Part shown: one piece after another, positions 19,246-29,123 of the stretch
Numbering within the stretch: position 1 is the first letter of the stretch
How the letters are laid out: each line of letters opens with the position of its first letter
Source of the DNA: Streptomyces niger
Lineage (GTDB): Bacteria > Actinomycetota > Actinomycetes > Streptomycetales > Streptomycetaceae
Assembly: GCF_000718305.1 (NCBI RefSeq)
Contig: NZ_JOFQ01000004.1
Span: 389,744 to 453,743 of the forward strand
Direction of reading: 5' to 3'
DNA length: 64,000 nucleotides
The notes under the pieces: generated by a model
The model's input: the letters and a program-made list of their open reading frames with translations, nothing else
Database searches by the model: none
What the model was told of the DNA's origin: nothing
Translations under genes and position numbers: made by a program

Positions 19246-21033
19246 TCAGTCGACCCGGGCGAGGCGGGCCGTGGGGCGGCCACCGCGTTCGTCGTCGGAG
19301 GCGTAGGCGAGGCCGTCGCCGTCCCGGGTGAGGGTGACGGTCGCGGTCCGGCCCGTGCACAGCGCGCCCGCGTCCGCGTCCGCCGTCTCCCGGAGGGTGA
19401 GCCGGCGGGCGGTGGCCGCGCGCAGCTCGCCGGTGGCGTGGCACTTCGTGATCATCACGTCGTACGTCAGCTTCGCCACCTTCTCGCCCACGGCCCCCTT
19501 GCTGACGGTCACCGTGACCGAGCCGTTGGGCGCGCCGTCGTCCTGCCGGACGGTGCCGGACCAGGTGCCGAGGAACGCCTTGGACACGGCGCCCGCCGGC
19601 CCGGACGGCGTCGCCGCGGAGGGGGTCGCGGCGGGCGGCGGCAGGCCCTGGTCACCGCCGGACGATCCGCCACCGGCCGGTCCGCCGCCCGGCAGCAGCT
19701 CGAAGACGAAGGCGGCGGTGGTCGCGGCGGCCAGCGCCCCGGCGACGGACAGCACCAGCGTGCAGCTCAGCCGGCCCGGCCGCGTCCGGCCGCCGACCAC
19801 GCCGGACAGCGACAGGCGACGCTCCTTGCCGCCGGCCGGGCGCGGGGAAGCCGCGTCGGCGGTGCCGGGCCCACCGGCCGCGGGGGCGGGCGCCGGCCAC
19901 TCCGGCCGCGGCGGGACCACCGCCTGCGCGTCGAACGGCACGGGCCCGGAGGCCGGCGCACCGGACGCCCCGGGGCCGGGCGCGGGACCGGCGAGATACG
20001 GATGACCGGCGGGGTACGGATGACCCGCGGCGTACGGGAGGCCGGCCGCGTACGACGGGTCGGGCGGACCGAAGCCGGCCGCGGGCGGGGCCGGGGGCTG
20101 AGCCGGGAAGGGGGGCGGGCCGCCCCGGTCCGTCGCCTCCAGGTTCAGCACCTCCACGGCGCGGCGGCTGACCTGCTCGACCACCGGCTGCGGCAGCCAC
20201 CCCGCGCGCGCCATCCCCGCCGCGCCCTGCGCTCCGCCCAGCCGCCGGGCCAGCGCCTCGGGCGAGGGCCGGTCGCCGGCCCGCTTGAGCAGGCAGTCCG
20301 AGACCAGCGCCCGCAGGTCACCGGTGAGCTCGGGGCCGAGCCGCGGCTCTTCGTGCACGACCTTGTAGAGCAGCGCGGCCGAACTGTCCCCGGGGAACGG
20401 GCTCTCCCCGGTCGCCGCGTACGCCAGGACCGCGCCCAGGGAGAAGACGTCCGACGCGGCGGTGGTGCCGTCGCCGAGGATCTGCTCGGGCGCCATGTAG
20501 CCGGGCGAGCCGACCGAGACGCCGGTGGCGGTGAGCGAGGCGGTGCCGTCCGTGGCGCGGGCGATCCCGAAGTCGATGAGGAGCGGGCCGTCCAGGGTGA
20601 GCAGCACATTGGACGGCTTCACGTCCCGGTGCACCAGGCCCAGGCCGTGCACGGCGGTCAGCGCCTCGGCCAGGCCCGCGCCCAGGACCCGTACGGAGTG
20701 CTCGGGCAGCGGGCCGTGGGCGGCGACGGCCTCGTCCAGCGCGGGGGCCGCGACGTACGCGGTGGCGACCCAGGGCACGGCCGCTTCGGCGTCGGCGTCC
20801 AGGACGGGCGCGGTCCAACTGCCGCCGACCCGGCGCGCGGACGCCACCTCGCGCCGGAACCGGGCCCGGAACTCGTCGTCCGCCGCGAACTGCGGATGGA
20901 CGGCCTTCACGGCGACCGTCCGGCCGCCGGGGCTGCGCCCCAGGTAGACCCGGCCCATGCCGCCCGCGCCGAGCCGGGCGAGCAGCTTGTACGTGCCGAT
21001 CTCCGCCGGGTCCTCCGCTGCCAGCGGCTGCAT
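19246..21033 (-). CDS. Receptor-type serine/threonine protein kinase (PknB-like, Hanks type)
   Basis: Membrane-anchored signalling kinase. Start ATG 21033 (MQPLAAEDPA) gives 595 residues. Kinase domain about 10-275: P-loop LGAGGMGRVYLG, VAVKAV lysine, catalytic HRDVKPSN, DFG in LIDFGIARA, and GSPGYMAPEQ. A proline/glycine/alanine/tyrosine-rich linker with repeated AGHPYPAGHPY units follows. One helix near 440-460 (LVLSVAGALAAATTAAFVF) should cross the membrane, leaving an external C-terminal domain of about 130 residues that contains two Cys and resembles the extracellular parts of Streptomyces kinases next to metabolic genes. It lies upstream of mqnC on the same strand. Confidence 0.9.
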   Translation of the reverse strand: MQPLAAEDPAEIGTYKLLARLGAGGMGRVYLGRSPGGRTVAVKAVHPQFAADDEFRARFRREVASARRVGGSWTAPVLDADAEAAVPWVATAYVAAPALDEAVAAHGPLPEHSVRVLGAGLAEALTAVHGLGLVHRDVKPSNVLLTLDGPLLIDFGIARATDGTASLTATGVSVGSPGYMAPEQILGDGTTAASDVFSLGAVLAYAATGESPFPGDSSAALLYKVVHEEPRLGPELTGDLRALVSDCLLKRAGDRPSPEALARRLGGAQGAAGMARAGWLPQPVVEQVSRRAVEVLNLEATDRGGPPPFPAQPPAPPAAGFGPPDPSYAAGLPYAAGHPYPAGHPYLAGPAPGPGASGAPASGPVPFDAQAVVPPRPEWPAPAPAAGGPGTADAASPRPAGGKERRLSLSGVVGGRTRPGRLSCTLVLSVAGALAAATTAAFVFELLPGGGPAGGGSSGGDQGLPPPAATPSAATPSGPAGAVSKAFLGTWSGTVRQDDGAPNGSVTVTVSKGAVGEKVAKLTYDVMITKCHATGELRAATARRLTLRETADADAGALCTGRTATVTLTRDGDGLAYASDDERGGRPTARLARVD

Positions 21034-21543
21034 GGACTCTCGCCTCCCCCTCGCGTCCCACCCGTTCGCCACAGCTTAGGACGGCGGGGGCCCGGCCACC
21101 GGGGGAATGCGCTGGCCGGCACCGGGGCTCCGGCCGGAATGCGGGGAGTTTTCCGGCCGCGGGCGGGGCGCCCGGCCGCCGGGAAATCGGACCTCAATTC
21201 CGGCCGCCACCCATTCCGGGAAATGGGGCCGTGTCGTTCGCGCAGAGTTCACGAAGAATTCCCGGCCGGCGGGAGAGCGCGGAAGCGACACCGGAAGGGC
21301 GGGAACGACGAGAAGGACGGGAAGGACGGGAAGGAAGAGGCGGAGAGGAAGGAGAGGAAGGAGAGCAGGGAGCGGAGAGGGAAGGAGAGGAGAACAGTAG
21401 AAAGGTGCATACGGCATGAAAATTGCGAGGGGCCGGCGCCACACACCGGCGGCCGACCCCCCACACTGCGGACCGAGTGGTCCCGCACCACGCCCGGACC
21501 GTGCGGCCCGGCACCGGGCCGCCCACCGAGGCCCGGTGGCGCG
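21034..21543. other. Intergenic region with a long purine tract (510 bases)
   Basis: Between the kinase start and the mqnA stop. It includes a G+A-rich run on the plus strand (about 21291-21395) built from short GGAAGGA/GGAGAGG-like units, followed by an AT-richer patch, and a hairpin near 21503-21522. Short frames in it are low-complexity Arg/Gly or Ser/Pro strings and are not credible genes. The kinase promoter must be here. Confidence 0.6.
21503..21522 (-). terminator. Probable terminator after mqnA
   Basis: Perfect 9-base-pair stem GCGGCCCGG / CCGGGCCGC with a 2-base loop, 21 bases past the mqnA stop. The loop is very tight, so confidence is moderate. Confidence 0.45.
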
Positions 21544-22440
<897 letters not shown>

Positions 22441-22606
22441 CTAGACCCGCGGAACACACCACGAGGCGGCGGGGGCCTCCGCATGGCACGCACACCCGCC
22501 ACTCGCGACTCGACGCGAACCCGGGCCGGAAGCCGGCGGGAACCCGGTACGCACCCGGCGCGGCGATAAACGTGATCTTTGGCTCTTCCGCCTTCTGAGC
22601 GCACCG

Positions 22607-22615
22607 TGCTAGGCT
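22607..22615 (+). promoter_or_regulatory. Candidate extended -10 promoter of the cold-shock gene
   Basis: TGCTAGGCT fits an extended -10 (TGnTAnnnT) box. A weak -35 (TTCCGC, 22586-22591) sits 18 bases upstream. It implies a leader of about 120 bases before the cold-shock start. Confidence 0.45.
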
Positions 22616-22653
22616 CAGCGCAAGTTGCAGTTTGGTTTCCCTTGCAGTACAGA

Positions 22654-22679
22654 GCCTGCGGATCATGTGACCCGCAGGC
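22654..22679 (+). terminator. Leader hairpin / possible attenuator of the cold-shock gene
   Basis: GCCTGCGG and CCGCAGGC form a perfect 8-base-pair stem around a 10-base loop, followed by a T-rich stretch (ATTTGTAGTTTT). It lies between the candidate promoter and the coding region, as an attenuator or cold-sensitive leader structure would. Confidence 0.5.
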
Positions 22680-22745
22680 ATTTGTAGTTTTCAGACTTCT
22701 TTGCAGGTTCTGGAGCAGGGCAACCCTTTGGCCCAAGGAGGGCTT

Positions 22746-22949
22746 ATGGCTACCGGAACCGTCAAGTGGTTCAACGCCGAGAAGGGCTTCGGCTTCATCG
22801 CCCAGGACGGCGGCGGCCCCGATGTCTTCGTCCACTACTCCGCGATCAACGCGTCTGGCTTCCGCTCCCTGGAGGAGAACCAGACCGTGACCTTCGACGT
22901 CACCCAGGGCCCGAAGGGCCCGCAGGCGGAGAACGTCACCCCGGCCTAG
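22746..22949 (+). CDS. Cold-shock protein, CspA family
   Basis: Single cold-shock domain (67 residues) that binds single-stranded RNA and DNA. The RNP1-type [10 protein letters not shown] and RNP2-type DVFVHYSAI motifs are intact and the product begins [18 protein letters not shown]. Start ATG 22746 is preceded by a strong AAGGAGGGC site. The long leader with a hairpin suggests post-transcriptional control. In Streptomyces several such paralogues exist; which one this is cannot be said from sequence alone. Confidence 0.95.
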   Translation: MATGTVKWFNAEKGFGFIAQDGGGPDVFVHYSAINASGFRSLEENQTVTFDVTQGPKGPQAENVTPA

Positions 22950-22991
22950 TTGCCCGGGTCGGCCGGTCGCGGCCGTGAGTAGCAGTACCCA

Positions 22992-23032
22992 AGGAGCCCT
23001 GCTCCGTCGCTTCGGCGGCGAGCGGGGCTCCT
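22992..23032 (+). terminator. Terminator after the cold-shock gene
   Basis: Long stem (AGGAGCCC with GGGCTCCT, plus inner pairing) capped by a TTCG tetraloop region, 43 bases past the stop codon. Confidence 0.8.
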
Positions 23033-23302
23033 GCCTTTGCGGCCCCTCGACTCCGGCCTTCGTGGCTCCTCGGCTCCTGCCTTTGTGATTCCTTTGCGGT
23101 GCCCTTTCGGACCTTTCCGCGCCCTTTTCGGCCTTCTCGGGGCTCCGGAGCCCGCCACGGCCTCCGCGGAAGCCCTGCGGCACCCCAGGGCAAAACGGGC
23201 ACAAAGGGTGGAGCCCCGCGCCGCCTCCCCCACAGAGGCGACACGGGACTCCAGTCTGACGCGCCCGGTTCGACGTACGGCGGGCGGGGGTCGGTTCCGC
23301 GC
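23033..23302. other. Pyrimidine-rich, partly repetitive spacer
   Basis: Between the cold-shock terminator and the acyl-CoA ligase stop. The 14-mer GGCTCCTGCCTTTG occurs at 23026-23039 and again at 23072-23085, with further CCTTT/CTTCGG-like degenerate copies up to about 23155. Frames in it are low-complexity and not supported as genes. Confidence 0.5.
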
Positions 23303-25213
23303 TCAACTACTTTCGTACAGCGCCTCGATGTCTTTCGCATAGTCCCGTGCAATGGCCACCCGCTTCAATTTCAACGACGGGGTGAGGTGGCCGGCCTCTT
23401 CGGTGAAGTCGCCCGGCAGCACGGCGAAGCGCCGGACGGACTCGGCGCGGGACACCAGCAGGTTGGCGTCGTCCACCGCGCGCTGCAGATCAGCCAGCAG
23501 CCGCTCGTCGCGCACCAGCTCCGCGAGCGGCACGTCCTGCTTCTTCTGCATCTGCCGCCAGTGCGCGAGGCCGTCCGGCTCCAGGGTGATCAGCGCGGTG
23601 ACGTACGGCCGGTTGTCGCCGATCACCATGCACTGGCCGACCAGCGGATGTGCGCGCAGCCGGTCCTCCAGCGGCGCGGGCGCGACGTTCTTGCCGCCGG
23701 AGGTCACGATGATCTCCTTCTTGCGCCCTGTGATGGTCAGGTAGCCGTCCGCGTCCAGCGCGCCCAAGTCACCGGTGGCGAACCACGCCTGCTCGTCGAC
23801 GGCCGGTACGGCGGTCCCGCTCGCGGCGTCCCAGTAGCCGGAGAAGACCTGGCCGCCGCGGAGCAGCACCTCCCCGTCGTCGGCGATCCGGACCGCGCTG
23901 CCGGGCAGCGGCCAGCCCACGGTGCCCAGGCGCGGCTTGAGCGGCGGGGTGACGGTGGCGGCCGCGGTGGTCTCCGTCAGGCCGTACCCCTCGAAGACCT
24001 GGATGCCGGCGCCCTCGTAGAAGGACGCCAGGCGCCGGCCGAGCGGGGAGCCGCCGCAGATGGCGTACCGGACGCGACCGCCGAGCGCCGCCCGTATGCG
24101 GCGGTAGACCAGCGGGTCGTACAGGCCGCGCGCCGCCTTCAGGCCCATGCCGGGGCCGGACCCGGTGCCGTGCTCGGCTGCCTCGACGGCCTGGCCGTAC
24201 GCGCGGGCTATGCGGGCCGCGCGGTCGAAGGAGGCGGCCCGGCCCATCTTCTCGGCCGTGGCCCGCCCGGTGTTGTAGACCTTCTCCAGTACGTACGGGA
24301 TGGCCAGCAGGAACGTCGGGCGGAAGCCGGCCAGGTCGGCGAGCAGGTCCTCGGTCTGGACGCTGGGGGCGTGGCCGAGCTTCACCCGGGCCCGGAGGCA
24401 GCCGACCGCGACCATCCGGCCGAAGACGTGGCTGAGCGGCAGGAAGAGCAGGGTCGAGGCGGGCTCCTTGCTGACCGATTTGAAGACCGGGTGCAGCAGC
24501 TCGATGGAGTTGTCGACCTCGGCGAAGAAGTTGCCGTGGGTCAGGACGCAGCCCTTGGGGCGCCCGGTGGTGCCGGAGGTGTAGATCAGGGTCGCGGTGT
24601 CGGCCGGGCCGCGGGCGGCGCGGCGCTTGGCCACCTCGTCGGCGAGCAGGTCGCGGCCGGCGGAGGTGATGTGGGAGACGGCTCCGGCGTCGAGCTGCCA
24701 GAGGTGGTCGAGGCCGGGGAGTTCGCCGCGTACGCCGCTGATCATGCGGGTCTGCTCGACCTGCTCCACGACGCAGGCACGGGCGCCGGAGTCGTGCAGG
24801 ATCCACTGGGCCTGGTGGGCCGAGGAGGTCGGGTACAGGGGCACGGTGACCAGGCCGGCCGCCCAGGACGCGAAGTCGAGCAGGGTCCATTCGTAGCTCG
24901 TCCTGGCCATGACGGCGAGCCGGTCGCCGGGGCGCAGGCCGTGCGCGATCAGGCCCTTGGCGAGGGCGAGCACCTGCTCGGCGAACTCGGCGGCGGTCAC
25001 GTCGCGCCAGCTGCCGTCGTGCTGCTTGCGGCCGAGGACCACGTCGGTGGGGGCCTCGGCGGCGTTGTCGAAGGGGATGTCGCCGAGGGAGCCGGTGGGG
25101 ACGGCGGGGGCGAACGGGGGGACGGAGACCTCGCGCACGGTGCCGTTCTCGACGGTCTTGTGCGGCGGGACCAGTACGGGGGTGGTGGGTGGTGCGGCTT
25201 CCTGGCGGGACAC
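23303..25213 (-). CDS. Long-chain fatty acid-CoA ligase (AMP-dependent synthetase)
   Basis: ANL-superfamily enzyme expected to activate fatty acids to acyl-CoA through an acyl-adenylate. Start GTG 25213 (VSRQEAAPPT), with a GAGGAG site, gives 636 residues. Core motifs: adenylation loop YTSGTTGRPKG (about 215), FLPLSHVFGRM, GYGLTETTA, and TGDLGALDADGYLTITGRKKE with the hinge Asp and the catalytic-lysine region near the end. The overall layout is that of the FACS/FadD15-like group. It lies 215 bases downstream of the thiolase gene on the same strand and probably works with it in fatty acid turnover. Confidence 0.92.
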   Translation of the reverse strand: MSRQEAAPPTTPVLVPPHKTVENGTVREVSVPPFAPAVPTGSLGDIPFDNAAEAPTDVVLGRKQHDGSWRDVTAAEFAEQVLALAKGLIAHGLRPGDRLAVMARTSYEWTLLDFASWAAGLVTVPLYPTSSAHQAQWILHDSGARACVVEQVEQTRMISGVRGELPGLDHLWQLDAGAVSHITSAGRDLLADEVAKRRAARGPADTATLIYTSGTTGRPKGCVLTHGNFFAEVDNSIELLHPVFKSVSKEPASTLLFLPLSHVFGRMVAVGCLRARVKLGHAPSVQTEDLLADLAGFRPTFLLAIPYVLEKVYNTGRATAEKMGRAASFDRAARIARAYGQAVEAAEHGTGSGPGMGLKAARGLYDPLVYRRIRAALGGRVRYAICGGSPLGRRLASFYEGAGIQVFEGYGLTETTAAATVTPPLKPRLGTVGWPLPGSAVRIADDGEVLLRGGQVFSGYWDAASGTAVPAVDEQAWFATGDLGALDADGYLTITGRKKEIIVTSGGKNVAPAPLEDRLRAHPLVGQCMVIGDNRPYVTALITLEPDGLAHWRQMQKKQDVPLAELVRDERLLADLQRAVDDANLLVSRAESVRRFAVLPGDFTEEAGHLTPSLKLKRVAIARDYAKDIEALYESS

Positions 25214-25428
25214 GAGCGGCTCCTCAGGCGGGTGGGTGCCCCGAGGGGGCGGGGCGCCCTGGACTGTCCGGCGGAACTTCCGTGGTGCTCGGGTGCTGCG
25301 GTGGTGGTGCGGTGATGAGGCGCGGGGCCGGGTGACTGCGGGGGCTTCGGGACTGCGGTGCGCGGGGTCGGGGTGGGTGGCGCCTCGGTGCTGCGGCCGG
25401 TGCGGGCGCCGGTCGCGTCCTCCCTCCG

Positions 25429-26715
25429 CTAGGCGCGTTCGAGGATCGCCGTGACGCCCAGGCCGCCGGCGGCGCAGATGGAGATCAGGCCGCGTACCGG
25501 GGTGCCGTCGGCGGCCGGTTCGCGCTCGGCCAGCAGCTCGGCGAGGGTGGCGACGATGCGGGCGCCGGTCGCGGCGAAGGGGTGGCCGGTGGCGAGCGAG
25601 GAGCCGGCGACGTTGAGCCGGTCGCGGTCCACGGGGGCCAGCCCCTGCTTCTCCCAGGCGGCGAGGGTGGCCAGCACCTGGGAGGCGAACGCCTCGTGGA
25701 TCTCGACCAGGTCGAAGTCCTCGATGCCGAGCCCGGCCCGCGCCAGCATCCGCGGCACGGCGTACGCGGGCGCCATCAGCAGCCCGTCGTCCCCGTCCAC
25801 GAAGTCCACGGCGGCCGTCTCGTAGGCGGTGAGGTACGCGAGCGGCTTCAGGCCGCGCTCCCGTGCCCACTCCTCGCTCGCCAGCAGCACGGTCGCCGCG
25901 CCGTCCGTGAGCGGCGTGGAGTTGCCGGCCGTCATGGTCGCGTCGCCGTCCCGGACGCCGAACACCGGCTTGAGCCGGGCGAGCTTCTCCACCGTGGAGT
26001 CCGGGCGGAGGTTCTGGTCCCGGTCCAGGCCGCGGAAGGGCACGACGAGGTCCTTGAGGAAGCCGCGGTCGTACGCGGCGGCCAGCCGCTGGTGGCTGGC
26101 CGCGGCCAGGGCGTCCTGGGGCTCCCGCTGGATGCCCCACTTCCTGGCCGTACGGGCCGCGTGCTCGCCCATGGACAGGCCGGTGCGCGGCTCGGCGTTG
26201 CGCGGGATCTCGGGGACGAGGTGGCGCGGCCGGATGCGGGCGAGCTGCTTCAGGCGGGCGCCGGCCGACTTCGCGCGGCGGGTGGCCAGCAGGATCTTCC
26301 GCAGCTCCTCGTTGACGCCGAGCGGGGCGTCGCTGGCGGTGTCGGAGCCGGCGGCGATCGCGCTGTCCAGCTGGCCGAGCGCGATCTTGTTGGCGGCGGT
26401 GATGACGGCTTGGAGGCCGGTGCCGCAGGCCTGCTGGATGTCGTACGCGGGGGTGCGCGGGTCCAGCCCGGAGCCGAGCACCGTCTCGCGTGCCAGGTTG
26501 AAGTCGCGGCTGTGCTTGAGCACCGCGCCCGCGACGACCTCGCCGATCCGCTCGCCCTCCAGGTCGAACCGGCCGACCAGGCCGTCCAGCGCGGCGGTCA
26601 GCAGCTCCTGGTTGGAGGCGGTGGCGTACGGGCCGTCCGAGCGGGCGAAGGGGATGCGGCTGCCGCCGATCACCGCGACCCGCCGGATGCCCGCGGTGTT
26701 CTCCTGCGTACTCAT
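25429..26715 (-). CDS. Acetyl-CoA acetyltransferase / 3-ketoacyl-CoA thiolase (FadA2/FadI type)
   Basis: Thiolase that cleaves or forms 3-ketoacyl-CoA. The 428-residue product has the nucleophilic Cys 97 in QQACGTGLQA, the His of EIHEAFASQVLA, the NVAGSSLATGHPFAATG loop, and the second Cys in SICAAGGLG. It starts at ATG 26715 and is divergent from a high-molecular-weight FabG gene; the 71-base gap holds two palindromes that look like regulator sites. This thiolase/FabG/MaoC arrangement resembles the mycobacterial fadA2-fabG4-htdX locus. Confidence 0.92.
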   Translation of the reverse strand: MSTQENTAGIRRVAVIGGSRIPFARSDGPYATASNQELLTAALDGLVGRFDLEGERIGEVVAGAVLKHSRDFNLARETVLGSGLDPRTPAYDIQQACGTGLQAVITAANKIALGQLDSAIAAGSDTASDAPLGVNEELRKILLATRRAKSAGARLKQLARIRPRHLVPEIPRNAEPRTGLSMGEHAARTARKWGIQREPQDALAAASHQRLAAAYDRGFLKDLVVPFRGLDRDQNLRPDSTVEKLARLKPVFGVRDGDATMTAGNSTPLTDGAATVLLASEEWARERGLKPLAYLTAYETAAVDFVDGDDGLLMAPAYAVPRMLARAGLGIEDFDLVEIHEAFASQVLATLAAWEKQGLAPVDRDRLNVAGSSLATGHPFAATGARIVATLAELLAEREPAADGTPVRGLISICAAGGLGVTAILERA

Positions 26716-26737
26716 CCTCGACCAGCTCCTGACCCTT

Positions 26738-26765
26738 GAGTAACCTTACTCAGAAGTAAATTTAC
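26738..26765. promoter_or_regulatory. Operator cluster between thiolase and FabG genes
   Basis: Two adjacent palindromes: GAGTAA-CC-TTACTC (26738-26751) and GTAAATTTAC (26756-26765). The 20-base stretch 26746-26765 matches 16 of 20 bases with 29801-29820 upstream of the TetR gene, so this is probably the TetR binding site controlling both divergent genes. Confidence 0.65.
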
Positions 26766-26786
26766 GCGAGAACCAGGAGCCGGCCA

Positions 26787-28115
26787 ATGCCCGATCGCTA
26801 CCTTCGTTTCACGCAATCCGGCCCGGGTCGCTTCGTGACCCGCCGGCTGGGCCTGCCGCAGCCGGCCCCGCTGCACCGCTGGAGCGCGGAACGGCCGGTA
26901 CTGGAGGGCCCGCTTCTGCTCATGACGGCCGGCAAGAGCACGGCCGACCCCGCCGCCGTACTGGCGCGCACCGGGCTGCCCGTGCACACCACCCGCGAGG
27001 ACGGGGCGCGGTACGCGGCGGTCGTCGTGGACGCCACCGGAGCGGGCGACGTGGCGGCCCTGCGTGAGGTCCACGAGGGGCTGCACCCCGTGATGCGGTC
27101 GCTGACGGACGACGCCCGGCTGATCGTGCTCGGCTCGGCGCCCGACCCGGCGGACCACCACCAGGCCGCCGCGCAGCAGGCTCTCGAAGGGTTCGTACGG
27201 TCGCTGGGCAAGGAAGCGGGCGGCGGGCGCACGGCCCAGCTGCTGCGGCTGGCGCCGGACGCCGCCGAAGCGGCCGAGTCCACCCTCCGCTTCCTCCTCT
27301 CCCCCCGCTCCGCGTACGTCAGCGGGCAGGTCATCGGCGTCCAGGCCACCGAAACGATCACCGCACCCGAGGACCGGGACCGGCCGCTGGCCGGCCGCAC
27401 GGCGCTGGTGACCGGCGCCGCACGCGGCATCGGCGAGGCGGTCGCGGAGACGCTGGCCCGGTACGGCGCGCGGGTGGTCTGCCTCGATGTGCCGCAGGCC
27501 GAGGCGGACGTACGGGCGGTCGCCGAGCGGCTGGGCGGGCAGGCCCTCACGCTCGACATCACCGCGGCGGACGCGGGCGAGCGGATCGCCGCGGCCCTCC
27601 CCGACGGCCTCGACGTACTGGTCCACAACGCGGGCATCACGCGCGACCGGCGGCTGGCCAACATGGCGGCCGACCGCTGGGACGCCGTCCTGGACGTCAA
27701 CCTCGCCGCGGTGCTCCGCACGACCGACCAGCTGCTGGCCGCGGGGACGCTGCGGCGCGGCACCGGCCGGATCGTCGCCACCGCGTCCATCGCCGGGATC
27801 GCGGGCAACACGGGCCAGACCAACTACGCGGCCAGCAAGGCCGGCATCATCGGCCTGGTCCGCTCGCTCGCCCCGCGCGCCGCCGCCGAACACGGCGTCA
27901 CGGTCAACGCGGTCGCGCCCGGCTTCATCGAGACGAAGATGACCGCCGCCGTGCCCTTCTTCATCCGCGAGGCCGGCCGCCGGATGAACTCGCTCGGCCA
28001 GGGCGGCCTCCCGGTCGACGTCGCGGAGACCATCGCCTGGCTCGCGGACCCCGCCTCCGGCGGCGTCAACGGCCAGGTCGTGCGGGTGTGCGGGCAGAGC
28101 CTGCTGGGGGCGTGA
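26787..28115 (+). CDS. High-molecular-weight 3-oxoacyl-ACP/CoA reductase (FabG4-like)
   Basis: Short-chain dehydrogenase with an extra N-terminal flavodoxin-like domain, 442 residues against about 250 for ordinary FabG. Residues 1-200 are a degenerate Rossmann-like domain. The catalytic domain has TGAARGIG (209-216), HNAGI (280-284) and the triad Ser 334, Tyr 347 (NYAASK), Lys 351. Mycobacterial FabG4 of this type prefers NADH and acts on CoA substrates. It begins 71 bases from the divergent thiolase and overlaps the MaoC gene at its end, so reductase and hydratase are co-translated. Confidence 0.92.
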   Translation: MPDRYLRFTQSGPGRFVTRRLGLPQPAPLHRWSAERPVLEGPLLLMTAGKSTADPAAVLARTGLPVHTTREDGARYAAVVVDATGAGDVAALREVHEGLHPVMRSLTDDARLIVLGSAPDPADHHQAAAQQALEGFVRSLGKEAGGGRTAQLLRLAPDAAEAAESTLRFLLSPRSAYVSGQVIGVQATETITAPEDRDRPLAGRTALVTGAARGIGEAVAETLARYGARVVCLDVPQAEADVRAVAERLGGQALTLDITAADAGERIAAALPDGLDVLVHNAGITRDRRLANMAADRWDAVLDVNLAAVLRTTDQLLAAGTLRRGTGRIVATASIAGIAGNTGQTNYAASKAGIIGLVRSLAPRAAAEHGVTVNAVAPGFIETKMTAAVPFFIREAGRRMNSLGQGGLPVDVAETIAWLADPASGGVNGQVVRVCGQSLLGA

Positions 28116-29008
28116 TGACGGACACGAGGACGGACCGGACGCTGGGGCGCGCGCCGCGCCTGATGCCGGCACTGGGCAAAGGGGTGCTGACGGGGATCGG
28201 CAAGCGGCCCCGGGCGGACGCGCCGCTGCCGGCCGTACGGCTCACCCTGCCCGGCGTACGGGCCGATGCCGCGCATACCGCCGCGTACGCCGAGGTCTGC
28301 GGCTTCACCGCGCACGCCCCCACCCTGCCGGTCACCTACCCGCACATCCTGGGCTTTCCGCTAGCCGCGCGCCTGATGAGCGCCCGCGCCTTCCCCCTCC
28401 CGATGCTCGGCCTCGTCCACACCACGATCGAGATCGTCCAGTACGCGCCGCTGCACGCCGCCGAGCCGCTGGACCTGGCGGTCCACGCCCGGGAACTCCG
28501 CCCCCACCGCCGCGGCACGGAGGCCGTCATGGTGACGGAAGCCCGCCGCGCCGGCGAACTGGTCTGGGAGGACCGCAGCACGTACCTGGCCCGGCACCGC
28601 ACGGAGGCCGCACCGGGCACTCCCCTACCGGCCACGGCCGCGGGGTCGGCGCCCCCGGACGCTCCCGAACTGCCGCTCCGCGCCGAGTGGCGGCTGCCCG
28701 CCGACCTCGGCCGCCGCCACGCCGCCGTCTCCGGCGACTACAACCCGATCCACCTGTACCCGCTCACGGCCCGCCCGCTGGGCTTCCCGCGCGCCATCGC
28801 CCACGGCATGTGGACCTTCGCCCGCTGCGCCGCCGAGGCCGTCCCCCCGGATGCCCCGGCCCTCCGCATCGCGGCCGACTTCCGCGCCCCGGCCCTCCTC
28901 CCCACCACGGTGACGTACGCCTCGAACGGCCGGGCCTTCGCCCTCCGCGGCGGCCCCGGCCACGAGTCCCGCGTGCACCTCACGGGGGAGGCGGAGGTCA
29001 GGACCTGA
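28115..29008 (+). CDS. MaoC-like double hot-dog dehydratase (HtdX-like)
   Basis: Predicted 3-hydroxyacyl (R-specific) dehydratase or enoyl hydratase. Start ATG 28115 (MTDTRTDRTL) overlaps the FabG stop; GTG 28112 is the alternative. Length 297. The first half is a degenerate hot-dog; the second half has the hydratase-2 motif AAVSGDYNPIHLYPLTARPL with its Asp/His pair and AHGMWTFARC. It follows the FabG4-like reductase directly, giving reductase plus hydratase plus thiolase, three of the four beta-oxidation-cycle activities. Confidence 0.88.
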   Translation: MTDTRTDRTLGRAPRLMPALGKGVLTGIGKRPRADAPLPAVRLTLPGVRADAAHTAAYAEVCGFTAHAPTLPVTYPHILGFPLAARLMSARAFPLPMLGLVHTTIEIVQYAPLHAAEPLDLAVHARELRPHRRGTEAVMVTEARRAGELVWEDRSTYLARHRTEAAPGTPLPATAAGSAPPDAPELPLRAEWRLPADLGRRHAAVSGDYNPIHLYPLTARPLGFPRAIAHGMWTFARCAAEAVPPDAPALRIAADFRAPALLPTTVTYASNGRAFALRGGPGHESRVHLTGEAEVRT

Positions 29009-29123
29009 GCATGCCGCTCCTGCACGAGCAGCCACAACGGCGCGGCAGCCGCCCGGCGCACCATGCGGGGCGGCGCCCCTCACGCCCGGGAGACCCGTAC
29101 GCGATCCCCCGCGGTGCAGGCGC

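Noticed and set aside
21107..21400. Rightward frame of about 98 codons in the purine tract
   Set aside because: Low complexity Arg/Gly/Lys from the G+A repeats, no ribosome site and no domain.
22936..23352. Leftward frame of 138 codons between the cold-shock gene and the acyl-CoA ligase
   Set aside because: It overlaps the terminator and repetitive spacer and has low-complexity composition.
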